Positions 1-6,617 of a stretch of 8,889 bases of DNA are shown here, piece after piece. The notes below the pieces were generated by a model. The model was not told the DNA's origin. It made no database searches and was given only the letters and a program-made list of their open reading frames with translations. The DNA is taken from NCBI RefSeq assembly GCF_963555915.1, contig NZ_CAUVXL010000055.1:1-8889 (forward strand), given 5' to 3'. Position 1 is the first letter of the stretch. Every line of letters starts with the position of its first letter. This DNA is from Protofrankia sp963555915. GTDB taxonomy: Bacteria; Actinomycetota; Actinomycetes; Frankiales; Frankiaceae. Position numbers and translations under genes: made by a program.

Positions 1-782
1 CCGTGGACGCCCGCCGGTTGCGCCATAGCGGGATCACCGCGCAGGACGCCGCGATCGCGGCGGCCCGGCCGCTCGCCGAACGCTGCACGGCCGCCGGCCT
101 CGTCGTCGACCGGCTGCTGTCCCCGGTCGACCTCGCCCAGACCGTCCGGCTCCACGCCGACCCGACGGCACGCACCGGACTGGACGGGGTGCGGCGCGGG
201 CTGGCGGCCAAAGCCGGCCTGGCCGCCACCGTCGACCCGGCACTGCTGGCCCCGCTGGCCATCCACGCCCACTGGGACGCCGTTCAGATCGACGGCGGCT
301 GGCATCGACTGTTCTGGATCGCGCACTGGCCGACCCTGACCGTGCAACCCGGCTGGCTCGACCCGCTGCTGCACGACACCCCCGGGGCCCGCACGGTCGC
401 GGTCCTCATGGAACCGGTACCACCACGGATCTCACGCCGCCGCCTCAACACCGAATCCGTCTCCGTGGACGCCCAACTACACCTGCGCCAGAAACACGCC
501 GTCCGCGTGCCCGTCCACCTCACCCAGGCCCACGAGGACATCGACCGCCGCGACGCCGAACTACAGGCCGGCTATCCCGAGTACGGCTACGCCGGCCTGA
601 TCGACGTCACCGCGCCCAGCCGCCCCGCACTGGACGAGGCCAGCCAGGCGATGGTCGACCTGGCCGCCCGCTGCGGGATCGCCGAACTCCGCCCGCTGCA
701 CGGCCGGCACGACCGGGCCTGGGCCGCGACCCTCCCGCTCGGCCTGGCCCCCGGCCGCGGCCTGTTCGGCGGGGGTGGCTGA
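1..782 (+). CDS. SCO6880-family conjugation protein, C-terminal part (VirB4 N-domain-like)
   Basis: The reading frame is open to the left edge, so the gene is truncated at its 5' end; the GTG at position 3 is merely the first start codon in view. About 259 residues remain, roughly half of what I recall as usual for the actinobacterial SCO6880 family. Visible features are a motif ISRRRLNTESVSVDAQ, then a stretch RRDAELQAGYPEYGYAGL followed by a strand (IDVTA), a helix (ASQAMVDLAARCGI) and the end LPLGLAPGRGLF. This order (RxDAEL, a beta strand, a helix, then LR.L.G.. and LPLG) resembles the N-terminal domain of VirB4/TraC-type proteins. The stop TGA shares its A with the ATG of the next gene, so translation is very likely coupled. 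I infer it is a membrane-associated component of a type IV conjugation channel working with the downstream ATPase. Family assignment is from memory of the pattern, without a database search. Confidence 0.8.
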   Translation, partial: VDARRLRHSGITAQDAAIAAARPLAERCTAAGLVVDRLLSPVDLAQTVRLHADPTARTGLDGVRRGLAAKAGLAATVDPALLAPLAIHAHWDAVQIDGGWHRLFWIAHWPTLTVQPGWLDPLLHDTPGARTVAVLMEPVPPRISRRRLNTESVSVDAQLHLRQKHAVRVPVHLTQAHEDIDRRDAELQAGYPEYGYAGLIDVTAPSRPALDEASQAMVDLAARCGIAELRPLHGRHDRAWAATLPLGLAPGRGLFGGGG

Positions 783-2149
783 TGGCCCCCGGCGCACCGC
801 CACGGTGGCGACGGCGAGCATCGCCGGTCGACCGACTGGCGCTGCCGCGGCACACCGCGACCACCGCCCACCTGTGCGCGGTCTACCCGTTCACCATCGA
901 AGCCGGACTCGGCAGCCGCGGAGTCTTCCTCGGACACAACCGGCTCGCCGGCGGCGGCTTCTTCTTCGACCTGCACGAGGCCTACGACGCCGGGCTCATC
1001 CAAGGACCGAACATGGTCGTCTCCGGTGCCGGCGCCCACGGCAAAAGCGCGCTCATCAAGGCCTATCTGCACCGCGCCGCCGCCCGCACCCCCGCCGGCG
1101 GCCGGCCCCGCTTCACCGCCGTGATCGACCCGAAAGGGGAATGGACGGCGCTGGCCGACCGGCTCGGCTGGGCCGCGCTGCGCCTGCGCCCCGGCGGCGG
1201 CATCCGGGTCAACCCCCTCGACGCCGGCCCCGGCCAGCACCCCGCCGCCGACAGCCCGACGCAGACGACCCGGCGGGCCGCGGTCACCGGCGCACTGCTC
1301 GCCGTCGCCCTGGGCCAGGGCGAACTGTCGGTCAGCCAGCAGCGCCTCGTCACCGCCGCGGTCCGCCGGGCCGCAGCCCGCACCCCCACCCCGACGCTCC
1401 TGGACATCCGCGCGGTCCTCGCCCACCCCGACCCGACCCTGGCCGCCGACCTCGACACCACCCCGGGTGAGCTCCTCGACCGCCGCCGTCCCCTGCTCGA
1501 CGCCTGCGTCACCCTGGTCGACCACGACCTGCGCGGCATCTGCGACGGTCCCACCTCGATCGGCCTGGCCTGGGACACCACCCCCGGCCTCGTCCTGGAC
1601 CTCTCCGCGCTGCTGACCAACCGGCGGGCCCTCAAACTCGTCCTCACCGCCGCCGCCGGCTGGCTGCAAGCCGTCATGTACGGCCAACCCGACCGGCACA
1701 AACTCACCGTCATCGACGAAGGATGGATCGCCCTCGACGACCTCGCGATCGTCCGTTTCCTGCAGGACCAGTGGCGGCTGGGCCGCCAATGGGGTGCGGC
1801 GAACATCCTCATCACTCACGCCATCGCCGACCTGCGCGGCCAGGTCCACGCCGACCGGGCCGAAGCCTCCATCGCCGCCGGCCTGCTCAACACCACCAGT
1901 GTGCGGGTGTTCCTGCACCAGAATCCCGAACAGATCGGCCGGCTCCTCACCGACATGGGCCTGACCAGCACCGAAGCGGCGCTCCTCGACGGCTTCCCGC
2001 CGTTCACCGCCCTGTGGCAGGTCGGCGGTCACACCGCACTGGTCGACCACGTCATCGCCGCCGACGAATGGGCCTTCGCCGACACCGACACCGCCATGCG
2101 CACGAGCATTCCCGGCAATACCGATACATCCGGTTATCGTGAAAGATAA
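782..2149 (+). CDS. VirB4-like type IV secretion ATPase (motor half)
   Basis: This 455-residue protein is a P-loop ATPase of the VirB4/TraC/HerA-FtsK type expected to power DNA or protein export through a conjugative type IV secretion channel at the cytoplasmic membrane. The Walker A motif GAGAHGKS is at residues 82-89. A strand-loop VIDPKGEW follows at 114-121, as is typical of VirB4 (a conserved DPKGE/D box). Walker B is LTVIDEGW (308-315), with the catalytic Glu at 313, and NILITHAIADL (341-351) fits the sensor motif. The N-terminal segment PFTIEAGLGSRGVFLGHN (36-53) is the usual lead-in to the motor domain. A long VirB4 N-terminal domain is missing here and appears to be encoded by the preceding gene. 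The ATG overlaps the upstream TGA by one base, and a G-rich Shine-Dalgarno (GGGGGTGG) lies just before it. RefSeq-type annotation would probably be 'ATP-binding protein'. Confidence 0.88.
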   Translation: MAPGAPPRWRRRASPVDRLALPRHTATTAHLCAVYPFTIEAGLGSRGVFLGHNRLAGGGFFFDLHEAYDAGLIQGPNMVVSGAGAHGKSALIKAYLHRAAARTPAGGRPRFTAVIDPKGEWTALADRLGWAALRLRPGGGIRVNPLDAGPGQHPAADSPTQTTRRAAVTGALLAVALGQGELSVSQQRLVTAAVRRAAARTPTPTLLDIRAVLAHPDPTLAADLDTTPGELLDRRRPLLDACVTLVDHDLRGICDGPTSIGLAWDTTPGLVLDLSALLTNRRALKLVLTAAAGWLQAVMYGQPDRHKLTVIDEGWIALDDLAIVRFLQDQWRLGRQWGAANILITHAIADLRGQVHADRAEASIAAGLLNTTSVRVFLHQNPEQIGRLLTDMGLTSTEAALLDGFPPFTALWQVGGHTALVDHVIAADEWAFADTDTAMRTSIPGNTDTSGYRER

Positions 2150-2161
2150 GCAGATACAGCC

Positions 2162-2185
2162 GGCGCGAAGATGCATTTCCGCGCC
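2162..2185. repeat. Short inverted repeat in the intra-operon gap
   Basis: GGCGCG (2162-2167) and CGCGCC (2180-2185) can form a six-base-pair stem around a 12-base loop, in the 130-bp gap between the ATPase gene and the next gene. There is no T-tract, so a full terminator is unlikely. It could slow the polymerase, protect the upstream mRNA end, or be chance in such GC-rich DNA. Confidence 0.25.
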
Positions 2186-2267
2186 CGCCAGCCCACGCCC
2201 GGACGGCTCCCTGCCCGGTGACGACCGGCATTTCCCCGAACCAGCAGTCAGCGCCATCACCGACCCC

Positions 2268-2272
2268 GGGAG
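2268..2272 (+). promoter_or_regulatory. Ribosome-binding site fixing the start at 2280
   Basis: GGGAG sits seven bases before the ATG at 2280. No comparable site precedes the earlier in-frame start at 2139, so this site decides the start of the 141-residue protein. Confidence 0.6.
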
Positions 2273-2279
2273 ACCATCC

Positions 2280-2705
2280 ATGAACGACCAGCCCACCCGC
2301 TCGGTCCACGAAGCCGGCGATCCCCGACCCGCCCGCAGCTGGCACGCAACGGCCGTCGAGCTGACCGGACGAACCGACGCCGACGCCGACCCGGCGACGG
2401 CGCTCGCGATGCTCGAACACGCCGCGGTCGCCCTGCTGCACCCGCCGCTGGCCGAGCACACCGCCGCCCACCTGGCACTGCTCCTCGTGGACCAAGCCGT
2501 CGCCGAACTCACCGACATCGACGTCACCGCCGCCCCGCCGATGGCTGTCGACACCGACAACGTCCCGCTCACCGACGTCCGCGAGCTGCTGACCGCGGCC
2601 GCCGCGCTGCTCCCCCGCTGCACCGGCCACGACACCGCTGTCCTGGCCCAGGCCCGCGCGACCATGTTCACCCGCCAAGCCCTGGCCGCCCTACCCGATG
2701 CCTGA
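2280..2705 (+). CDS. Small helical conjugation-operon protein of unknown function
   Basis: A 141-residue acidic, Ala/Leu-rich protein with no signal peptide, no membrane helix and no motif I recognise. The open frame reaches back to 2139, but the ATG at 2280 is preferred: GGGAG at 2268-2272 lies seven bases upstream, and the extra 47 residues would be low-complexity Pro/Arg sequence overlapping the ATPase gene. The protein looks all-helical (residues 40-85 and 100-135). Its stop overlaps the next start (ATGCCTGA, eight shared bases), which indicates coupled translation. By position between a VirB4-like ATPase and a large accessory protein I infer a role in conjugation, but the sequence itself gives no function. 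Confidence 0.7.
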   Translation: MNDQPTRSVHEAGDPRPARSWHATAVELTGRTDADADPATALAMLEHAAVALLHPPLAEHTAAHLALLLVDQAVAELTDIDVTAAPPMAVDTDNVPLTDVRELLTAAAALLPRCTGHDTAVLAQARATMFTRQALAALPDA

Positions 2706-4476
2706 CCCGCTGACCTACGGCCAACTCGCCACCACCGCAGCCCGACTCACCGCCACCGCCGCCACCCAACCGGTCACCGTCTCCCTGCCAGCCGACCGCG
2801 CCAACGCGGACGCCGCCGGCATCACCCTGCTGGTCACCGTCGCCGCCCGCCACGCCCGATTCCTCGCCCGCCCCTTCGACGACGACAGCCCACCCGGACG
2901 GCTGGCCCGCGAGCTCAGCCTCGCCACCACCGCCGCCCAGCAGACCCTCCCCGACCCGCCACCCGTCCCCGCAGACCGCTGGCAGCAGGCCGCCGACACC
3001 CTCGCGGTCGCCCACGATCTTCTCACCGCCCAGCTCGGACCCGCCGCCGAGCACCGCGGCCCCGACGCCTGGCTCCTGGCCAGCCCGACCGCCGTCGCCG
3101 CCGCCACCGCCCGCCTCGCCGACATCACTCTGACCGCGGCGATCAGCGCCCGCGAACTCGCCGCCCACACCCCGGCGAACCCGCGCCCTTCCAGAGCCGC
3201 ACCGCGGGACACCACCACGGACCTGTCGCCCGCGGCACGCACCCTCCGTCACCTCGCCGAACTCGCCGTGCCCGCCAGTCAGATCCACGAACGCTCCTCC
3301 CCGCACGGGACCGAAAGCGCCCTCGACGACGTCCGCCCCCTCCTCGGCGACTACGGCGCACATCCCCTCGACCGCCAACTCGACCATCTCCGCCTCCTCG
3401 CGCACCACCTCAGCCAGCCCGACGCCACCCCCAACCACCACACACTGATCGCGTTCGCCGACCTCGCCGTGCTGATCGCAGGACGGGCCCAGACCCTCGC
3501 CACCCAGCGGGCCACCTTCGGTCGAACCGTCGAGAAAATGCGCTACCACGACGCCGCCGACCAGGCCCAGCAGACCATCACCGCCTGGCAGGAGATCTCC
3601 CGGTCACTGCGCGACCTCCAGTCGCTGGGAACACACGGCCAGACCGGCCGTCACCTCACCGCCGACATCGCCCGGCTGATCGACCACACCACCAGTACCG
3701 CGGCCCACGGCGACGTCCGCCAACTCCCCACCGCGTTTACCGCGATCCGCCGCGCCATCCTGATCCTGCCCGACCTCGCCAGCACCGGCATCGCCACCAC
3801 CAGTCAGATGATCAAAACGGGAACGCTCACACAGCGCACCCCCGCGGGCAGCTACCGGCCCGTCCCCGAGGCCCACGCCCGCGCGCTGCGCCGGACCTAC
3901 AAGACGGCCCAACAGGCCTCCCGCGACGTCGTCGCGACCTTCCGCACCCTGACCGGCCCGCAGCCGCTACCCCACCAGGCCGCATACCTCGCCCAGCACA
4001 CCGCACCGGTGCCCGCTCTCGCTCCCGCCCCGACGCGATCACCAGAAACCCGTCCGGCCCCTACCCGTCCCACCACGCCACCGTTACGCACGAACCCCAC
4101 CGCGCAGCCGTCAACAGCCACCCGCGTCGAGGCCCGCACCGACGCCCTGCGCATCCATGACCCCCACCACGGCACCCTCGACATCAGAAATGACCTCCTC
4201 ACCGCCGCCCTCGTCCAACGCGAGGAGACCCTGAAAGCCATCCTCCGGCGCCAGTCGAACATTCACCTGCAGGGCGACGAGCCACCCATCACCCTCGCCG
4301 CCCTCGTCGCCACCCACGCCCCCCACGAACTCCACACCGCGCACCAGCCGACGGTGCCCCTGTTATTTCCCGACACGGACGCCCGCCCGGTCAGCCCTCC
4401 CACCCCGGCGACGAACACGGCCGAGGCGCCCGCAGCAGCACCCCAACGCTCTCCCACGATCGATCTAGACCTCTGA
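2698..4476 (+). CDS. Large helical/Pro-rich conjugation-operon protein, unknown function
   Basis: A 592-residue protein of unrecognised family, rich in Ala, Thr, Pro and His. The first 430 residues appear mainly helical. A Pro/Thr/Ala-rich linker follows at about 436-475. Then comes a small predicted helical unit (about 480-545, containing LLTAALVQREETLKAILRR), and finally a disordered Pro/Ala-rich tail ending in the acidic TIDLDL. There is no signal peptide, membrane helix or nucleotide-binding motif. Start ATG 2698 overlaps the upstream stop by eight bases and has no Shine-Dalgarno of its own, so it is probably translated by coupling. It closes the plus-strand operon. By position it may be a cytoplasmic accessory or adaptor of the conjugation machinery, but nothing in the sequence proves this. 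Confidence 0.78.
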   Translation: MPDPLTYGQLATTAARLTATAATQPVTVSLPADRANADAAGITLLVTVAARHARFLARPFDDDSPPGRLARELSLATTAAQQTLPDPPPVPADRWQQAADTLAVAHDLLTAQLGPAAEHRGPDAWLLASPTAVAAATARLADITLTAAISARELAAHTPANPRPSRAAPRDTTTDLSPAARTLRHLAELAVPASQIHERSSPHGTESALDDVRPLLGDYGAHPLDRQLDHLRLLAHHLSQPDATPNHHTLIAFADLAVLIAGRAQTLATQRATFGRTVEKMRYHDAADQAQQTITAWQEISRSLRDLQSLGTHGQTGRHLTADIARLIDHTTSTAAHGDVRQLPTAFTAIRRAILILPDLASTGIATTSQMIKTGTLTQRTPAGSYRPVPEAHARALRRTYKTAQQASRDVVATFRTLTGPQPLPHQAAYLAQHTAPVPALAPAPTRSPETRPAPTRPTTPPLRTNPTAQPSTATRVEARTDALRIHDPHHGTLDIRNDLLTAALVQREETLKAILRRQSNIHLQGDEPPITLAALVATHAPHELHTAHQPTVPLLFPDTDARPVSPPTPATNTAEAPAAAPQRSPTIDLDL

Positions 4477-4686
4477 CCCCCGATGCCTGCCCTGGCCAGT
4501 GGTAAACGAATCGGAGAAATCCCGTTCCCGCTCACTTCCTATAGGTCCTCAGGACTGGCTGGAATGCGCATATTTCCGTCGCCCGCCCGTGGCACCGCCG
4601 ATGGCCCCAAGCTCGAGGAAAGGGGTCCGGAAATTAGCGACAACCTGAATGATCTTCAAGTGCTGCATCAGTAGCAAGTGATCGCG
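4477..4686. other. Convergent intergenic spacer
   Basis: This 210-base spacer separates the end of the conjugation operon from the end of the minus-strand membrane-protein pair. It is less GC-rich than the operon. The only terminator-like structure is weak: GGCCCC (4603-4608) can pair with GGGGTC (4622-4627) with one wobble over a 13-base loop and no clear T-run. A short symmetric element GTCCTCAGGAC lies around 4545-4555. A 63-codon open frame here (4483-4674) has no ribosome-binding site and no protein-like composition. It may mark the junction between conjugation backbone and cargo. Confidence 0.4.
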
Positions 4687-5064
4687 TTAAGCGCCTCTGG
4701 CCCTTGAGCGCTCCCGAGCGCTTGGGGCACGTCCGACGTACTTGCCCGTTACAAAGATCGCTACAATCGAACCTGTGCCCGCGCCCATGACCAGGGCGCC
4801 GTTGATGGGCGAGCCGATGTCAGCGTAGTGCCAGGCCAGCAGAGCCATGACGATCACGCATCCGAAACCGAGGATGACGCCCGCCATCTGCCGGGCCCAG
4901 TGCGCCCATTCCAAGCGGTGTGCATGCCGCCGCTCAGCTTGGAGAATCTCGATCAGCGTCTTCGCCGTGGCAGGGGATTTCTTCTCCCATGCGGCGAGTT
5001 TGTCCCAGACTTCGACATCGCCCCACCCGCCACCATCGGGCACGACTTGGTCCCCCGTGGTCAC
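4687..5064 (-). CDS. DUF2335-like two-helix membrane protein
   Basis: A 125-residue protein starting at GTG 5064. Residues 1-30 are soluble. A charged helix with AERRHAHRLEWAHWARQ (43-59) leads into two hydrophobic helices at about 58-80 (MAGVILGFGCVIVMALLAW) and 87-107 (INGALVMGAGTGSIVAIFV), and the end is basic (RERSRARGA). The pattern of a His/Arg-rich amphipathic helix, R-Q, then two membrane helices near the C terminus matches my memory of DUF2335, a family of uncharacterised predicted membrane proteins. The GTG start shares four bases (GTGA) with the stop of the upstream gene, so the two are translationally coupled and probably act together at the membrane. Function is unknown. Confidence 0.72.
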   Translation of the reverse strand: MTTGDQVVPDGGGWGDVEVWDKLAAWEKKSPATAKTLIEILQAERRHAHRLEWAHWARQMAGVILGFGCVIVMALLAWHYADIGSPINGALVMGAGTGSIVAIFVTGKYVGRAPSARERSRARGA

Positions 5065-6182
5065 TGTTGGTCACCTCGCGGTTCGTCGATTCGTTCGTTT
5101 CCAACCGCAGATGGCGGCCCGATTCGAAGGAGAAGAGCATCAAGATCCTTTTCCAGATTTGACCGGAAGCCGCCGACAACCACGATGGCCGTCTCAGCGT
5201 CGGATACCTGCGGCGGCGTGAGGTCGAGCGCCTCGACGAGAACCGACACCGATCGTGTCAGGCGCCGTCCAGTCGGGATCAGCCATGCCCACAGACGCCG
5301 TCGTGTCGGTGCGTCGGGGATCCGACGCCGGTCACCAGGGTTCGGGAGACTGGATGGGAAGCCGAACTCGAGCGGAACGTGCCGCTGTTCATGCGCCACG
5401 AACAGCCCTTCGCGGCAGGCTGCGTGCACCGCTTCGCGCATCGCCCGGGCCCGCTCGGCCCGGAACATCCGCAGTTCGGGATCGGTACGGTTGAACATGC
5501 TTCGGACGATGTCCGAGAGAAGCTGCCCGACGACCTGCCCGCCGCGGCGGCTGCGCCACATCATCCAGCCGAGGTAGAGACTCGTTCCGTATGGGAAGAC
5601 TGCGACGTAGGTGACGTAGGAGTTCTCGCGGAACACGAGTCGGTATCGCACGCCGTCAAGCGGCGAGCGGGTGGCTGCCGCACCCACCTCGGTAATGATC
5701 GGAAACCGACGCTCCCGCAGCGAACCGCTGATCTGGCTGTAAGCCGACTCGGCGCCCAGGGCGCGGTCCGGGAGCAGCACCCGCCACTCGGCGATCGGCT
5801 CAGCGATCCTGACGGTCAGCAACACTAACCAAAACGTGACGAAGGAGACGGCCATGCCCGCGATGGCGAAGTTGATGCCGGCGAACAACGCGGTGACCAG
5901 AAAGAACACGAAAACGACCAAGCTGAGGACGGTGGCCGGCCACCAGAACCAGGAAAGTGTCCGTCGGCTGACGCTCTCATCGAGCCCGGTCTCGATCTCC
6001 CCGTAGAGGAGTGTCTTGTCCAGGTAGGCGGCATCGGCGTTGCCCCCGTCCCAGCCAGGGACGGGGGCAACACTCGGCGTGGACTCGCCGGGAGCGGTCC
6101 CCTGGTTGTTCGAGTCCCGCCCCGATTCCGACCCTGCGATCAGATAGTCCCCCGCCCTTGGCGGCCGGGCACCGTGCGCCAT
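5061..6182 (-). CDS. Two-helix membrane protein with cytoplasmic C-terminal region, unknown family
   Basis: The frame is open up to a GTG at 6266; I take the ATG at 6182 (373 residues). The extra upstream residues are Trp/Arg/Leu-rich and unlike the rest, and none of the candidate starts (GTG 6266, GTG 6209, ATG 6182) has a Shine-Dalgarno. With ATG 6182, residues 1-75 are polar and Gly/Ser/Pro-rich, two hydrophobic helices lie at about 78-102 and 104-125, and the remaining 250 residues are soluble. They include VRYRLVFRENSYVTYVAVF (beta-rich), SLYLGWMMWRSRRGG, an Arg/Glu-rich helix (FRAERARAMREAV) and a final alpha/beta stretch (AETAIVVVGGFRSNLEKDL). Codon 119 is TTA, and TTT/TTG codons are frequent nearby, unlike the conjugation genes, which suggests recent acquisition. 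The layout resembles two-helix effector proteins of defence loci, but I cannot assign a family. It is coupled to the DUF2335-like gene. Confidence 0.68.
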   Translation of the reverse strand: MAHGARPPRAGDYLIAGSESGRDSNNQGTAPGESTPSVAPVPGWDGGNADAAYLDKTLLYGEIETGLDESVSRRTLSWFWWPATVLSLVVFVFFLVTALFAGINFAIAGMAVSFVTFWLVLLTVRIAEPIAEWRVLLPDRALGAESAYSQISGSLRERRFPIITEVGAAATRSPLDGVRYRLVFRENSYVTYVAVFPYGTSLYLGWMMWRSRRGGQVVGQLLSDIVRSMFNRTDPELRMFRAERARAMREAVHAACREGLFVAHEQRHVPLEFGFPSSLPNPGDRRRIPDAPTRRRLWAWLIPTGRRLTRSVSVLVEALDLTPPQVSDAETAIVVVGGFRSNLEKDLDALLLRIGPPSAVGNERIDEPRGDQQ

Positions 6183-6312
6183 CTTTGGGTCTGCCGTGTC
6201 CCCCGTCACAAGCCACAAGTATGCCACCAATCGCCACAGAGCCTGTCGATGCCGCAGCCGCCACACGTTGCGATAGGGGCCTACTTACTGCCGTGGGCCA
6301 CAAACACGCTTT

Positions 6313-6356
6313 GATCTTGATATCTCATAAACGATCGTTCGTGACACGTGAAGATC
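6313..6356. repeat. 44-bp nested dyad, candidate operator
   Basis: A perfect ten-base palindrome AACGATCGTT (6330-6339) is flanked by outer arms GATCTT (6313-6318) and AAGATC (6351-6356). Three more bases, TCA (6325-6327) and TGA (6342-6344), also match across the same axis at 6334.5. Several matching blocks sharing one centre make chance less likely than a single palindrome would. The element lies in the divergent intergenic region and could bind a dimeric or tetrameric regulator controlling one or both arms. No regulator gene is visible in the window. Confidence 0.5.
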
Positions 6357-6417
6357 CGAATGTGGATGTTCGAGGTTCCTGGCACGGGCCGCTAGCGCGT
6401 CCGTGGTGAACGTGGAG

Positions 6418-6447
6418 GAATACGGGACATCCGGCTGACCCGTATTC
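6418..6447. repeat. 30-bp inverted repeat next to a possible TIR-gene promoter
   Basis: Perfect nine-base arms GAATACGGG (6418-6426) and CCCGTATTC (6439-6447) surround a 12-base spacer. The right arm lies between, and partly over, the possible -35 and -10 boxes of the TIR gene, the usual position for a repressor operator. In RNA it would form a nine-pair hairpin, but without a T-tract it does not look like a terminator. Confidence 0.5.
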
Positions 6448-6461
6448 GTGTGCACTAAACT
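6433..6461 (+). promoter_or_regulatory. Possible promoter of the TIR-gene unit
   Basis: TAAACT at 6456-6461 fits the actinobacterial -10 pattern TANNNT. Seventeen bases upstream is GGCTGA (6433-6438), a weak -35, with CTGACC overlapping it. Transcription would start near 6468 and give a leader of about 150 bases. The match is modest and unsupported by other data. Confidence 0.28.
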
Positions 6462-6617
6462 CCTCTGCGCAACGGTGAGACCCAAGGGTGGACGACGAGC
6501 CGGAAAATTACCGGGCGCCAGACACCTGGGAAGGACTGCCGCGAGGGGCATGACCGAGCGTCGACCTTGGTCGGGTCCGCTGCCCGGGACCGGACGGATT
6601 CTGGTACGGATCGCAAC

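Larger units (their letters stand above)
6183..6617. promoter_or_regulatory. Divergent intergenic region between membrane pair and TIR gene
   Basis: About 350-435 bases, depending on the membrane-protein start, separate two divergently transcribed units, so promoters for both must lie here. The region is clearly less GC-rich than the flanking genes, especially 6300-6365. It holds two dyad-symmetric elements (centred near 6334 and 6432), listed separately, and a possible plus-strand promoter near 6456. Short open frames in it show no protein-like composition and no ribosome-binding site. Confidence 0.55.

Noticed and set aside
587..2671. 694-residue minus-strand open frame opposite the conjugation genes
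   Set aside because: Its Gly/Val/Arg-rich low-complexity sequence is the antisense shadow expected in GC-rich DNA. The plus strand holds convincing ATPase motifs with coupled starts.
2668..3549. 293-residue minus-strand open frame opposite the large helical protein
   Set aside because: Extreme Gly/Glu/Val composition with no motif, and antisense to a coupled gene of the operon.
4483..4674. 63-residue plus-strand open frame in the convergent spacer
   Set aside because: No ribosome-binding site and no recognisable or protein-like pattern.
4828..5577. 249-residue plus-strand open frame across the membrane-protein genes
   Set aside because: Arg/Ser/Pro-rich shadow composition, while the minus strand shows clear membrane helices and a GTGA overlap.
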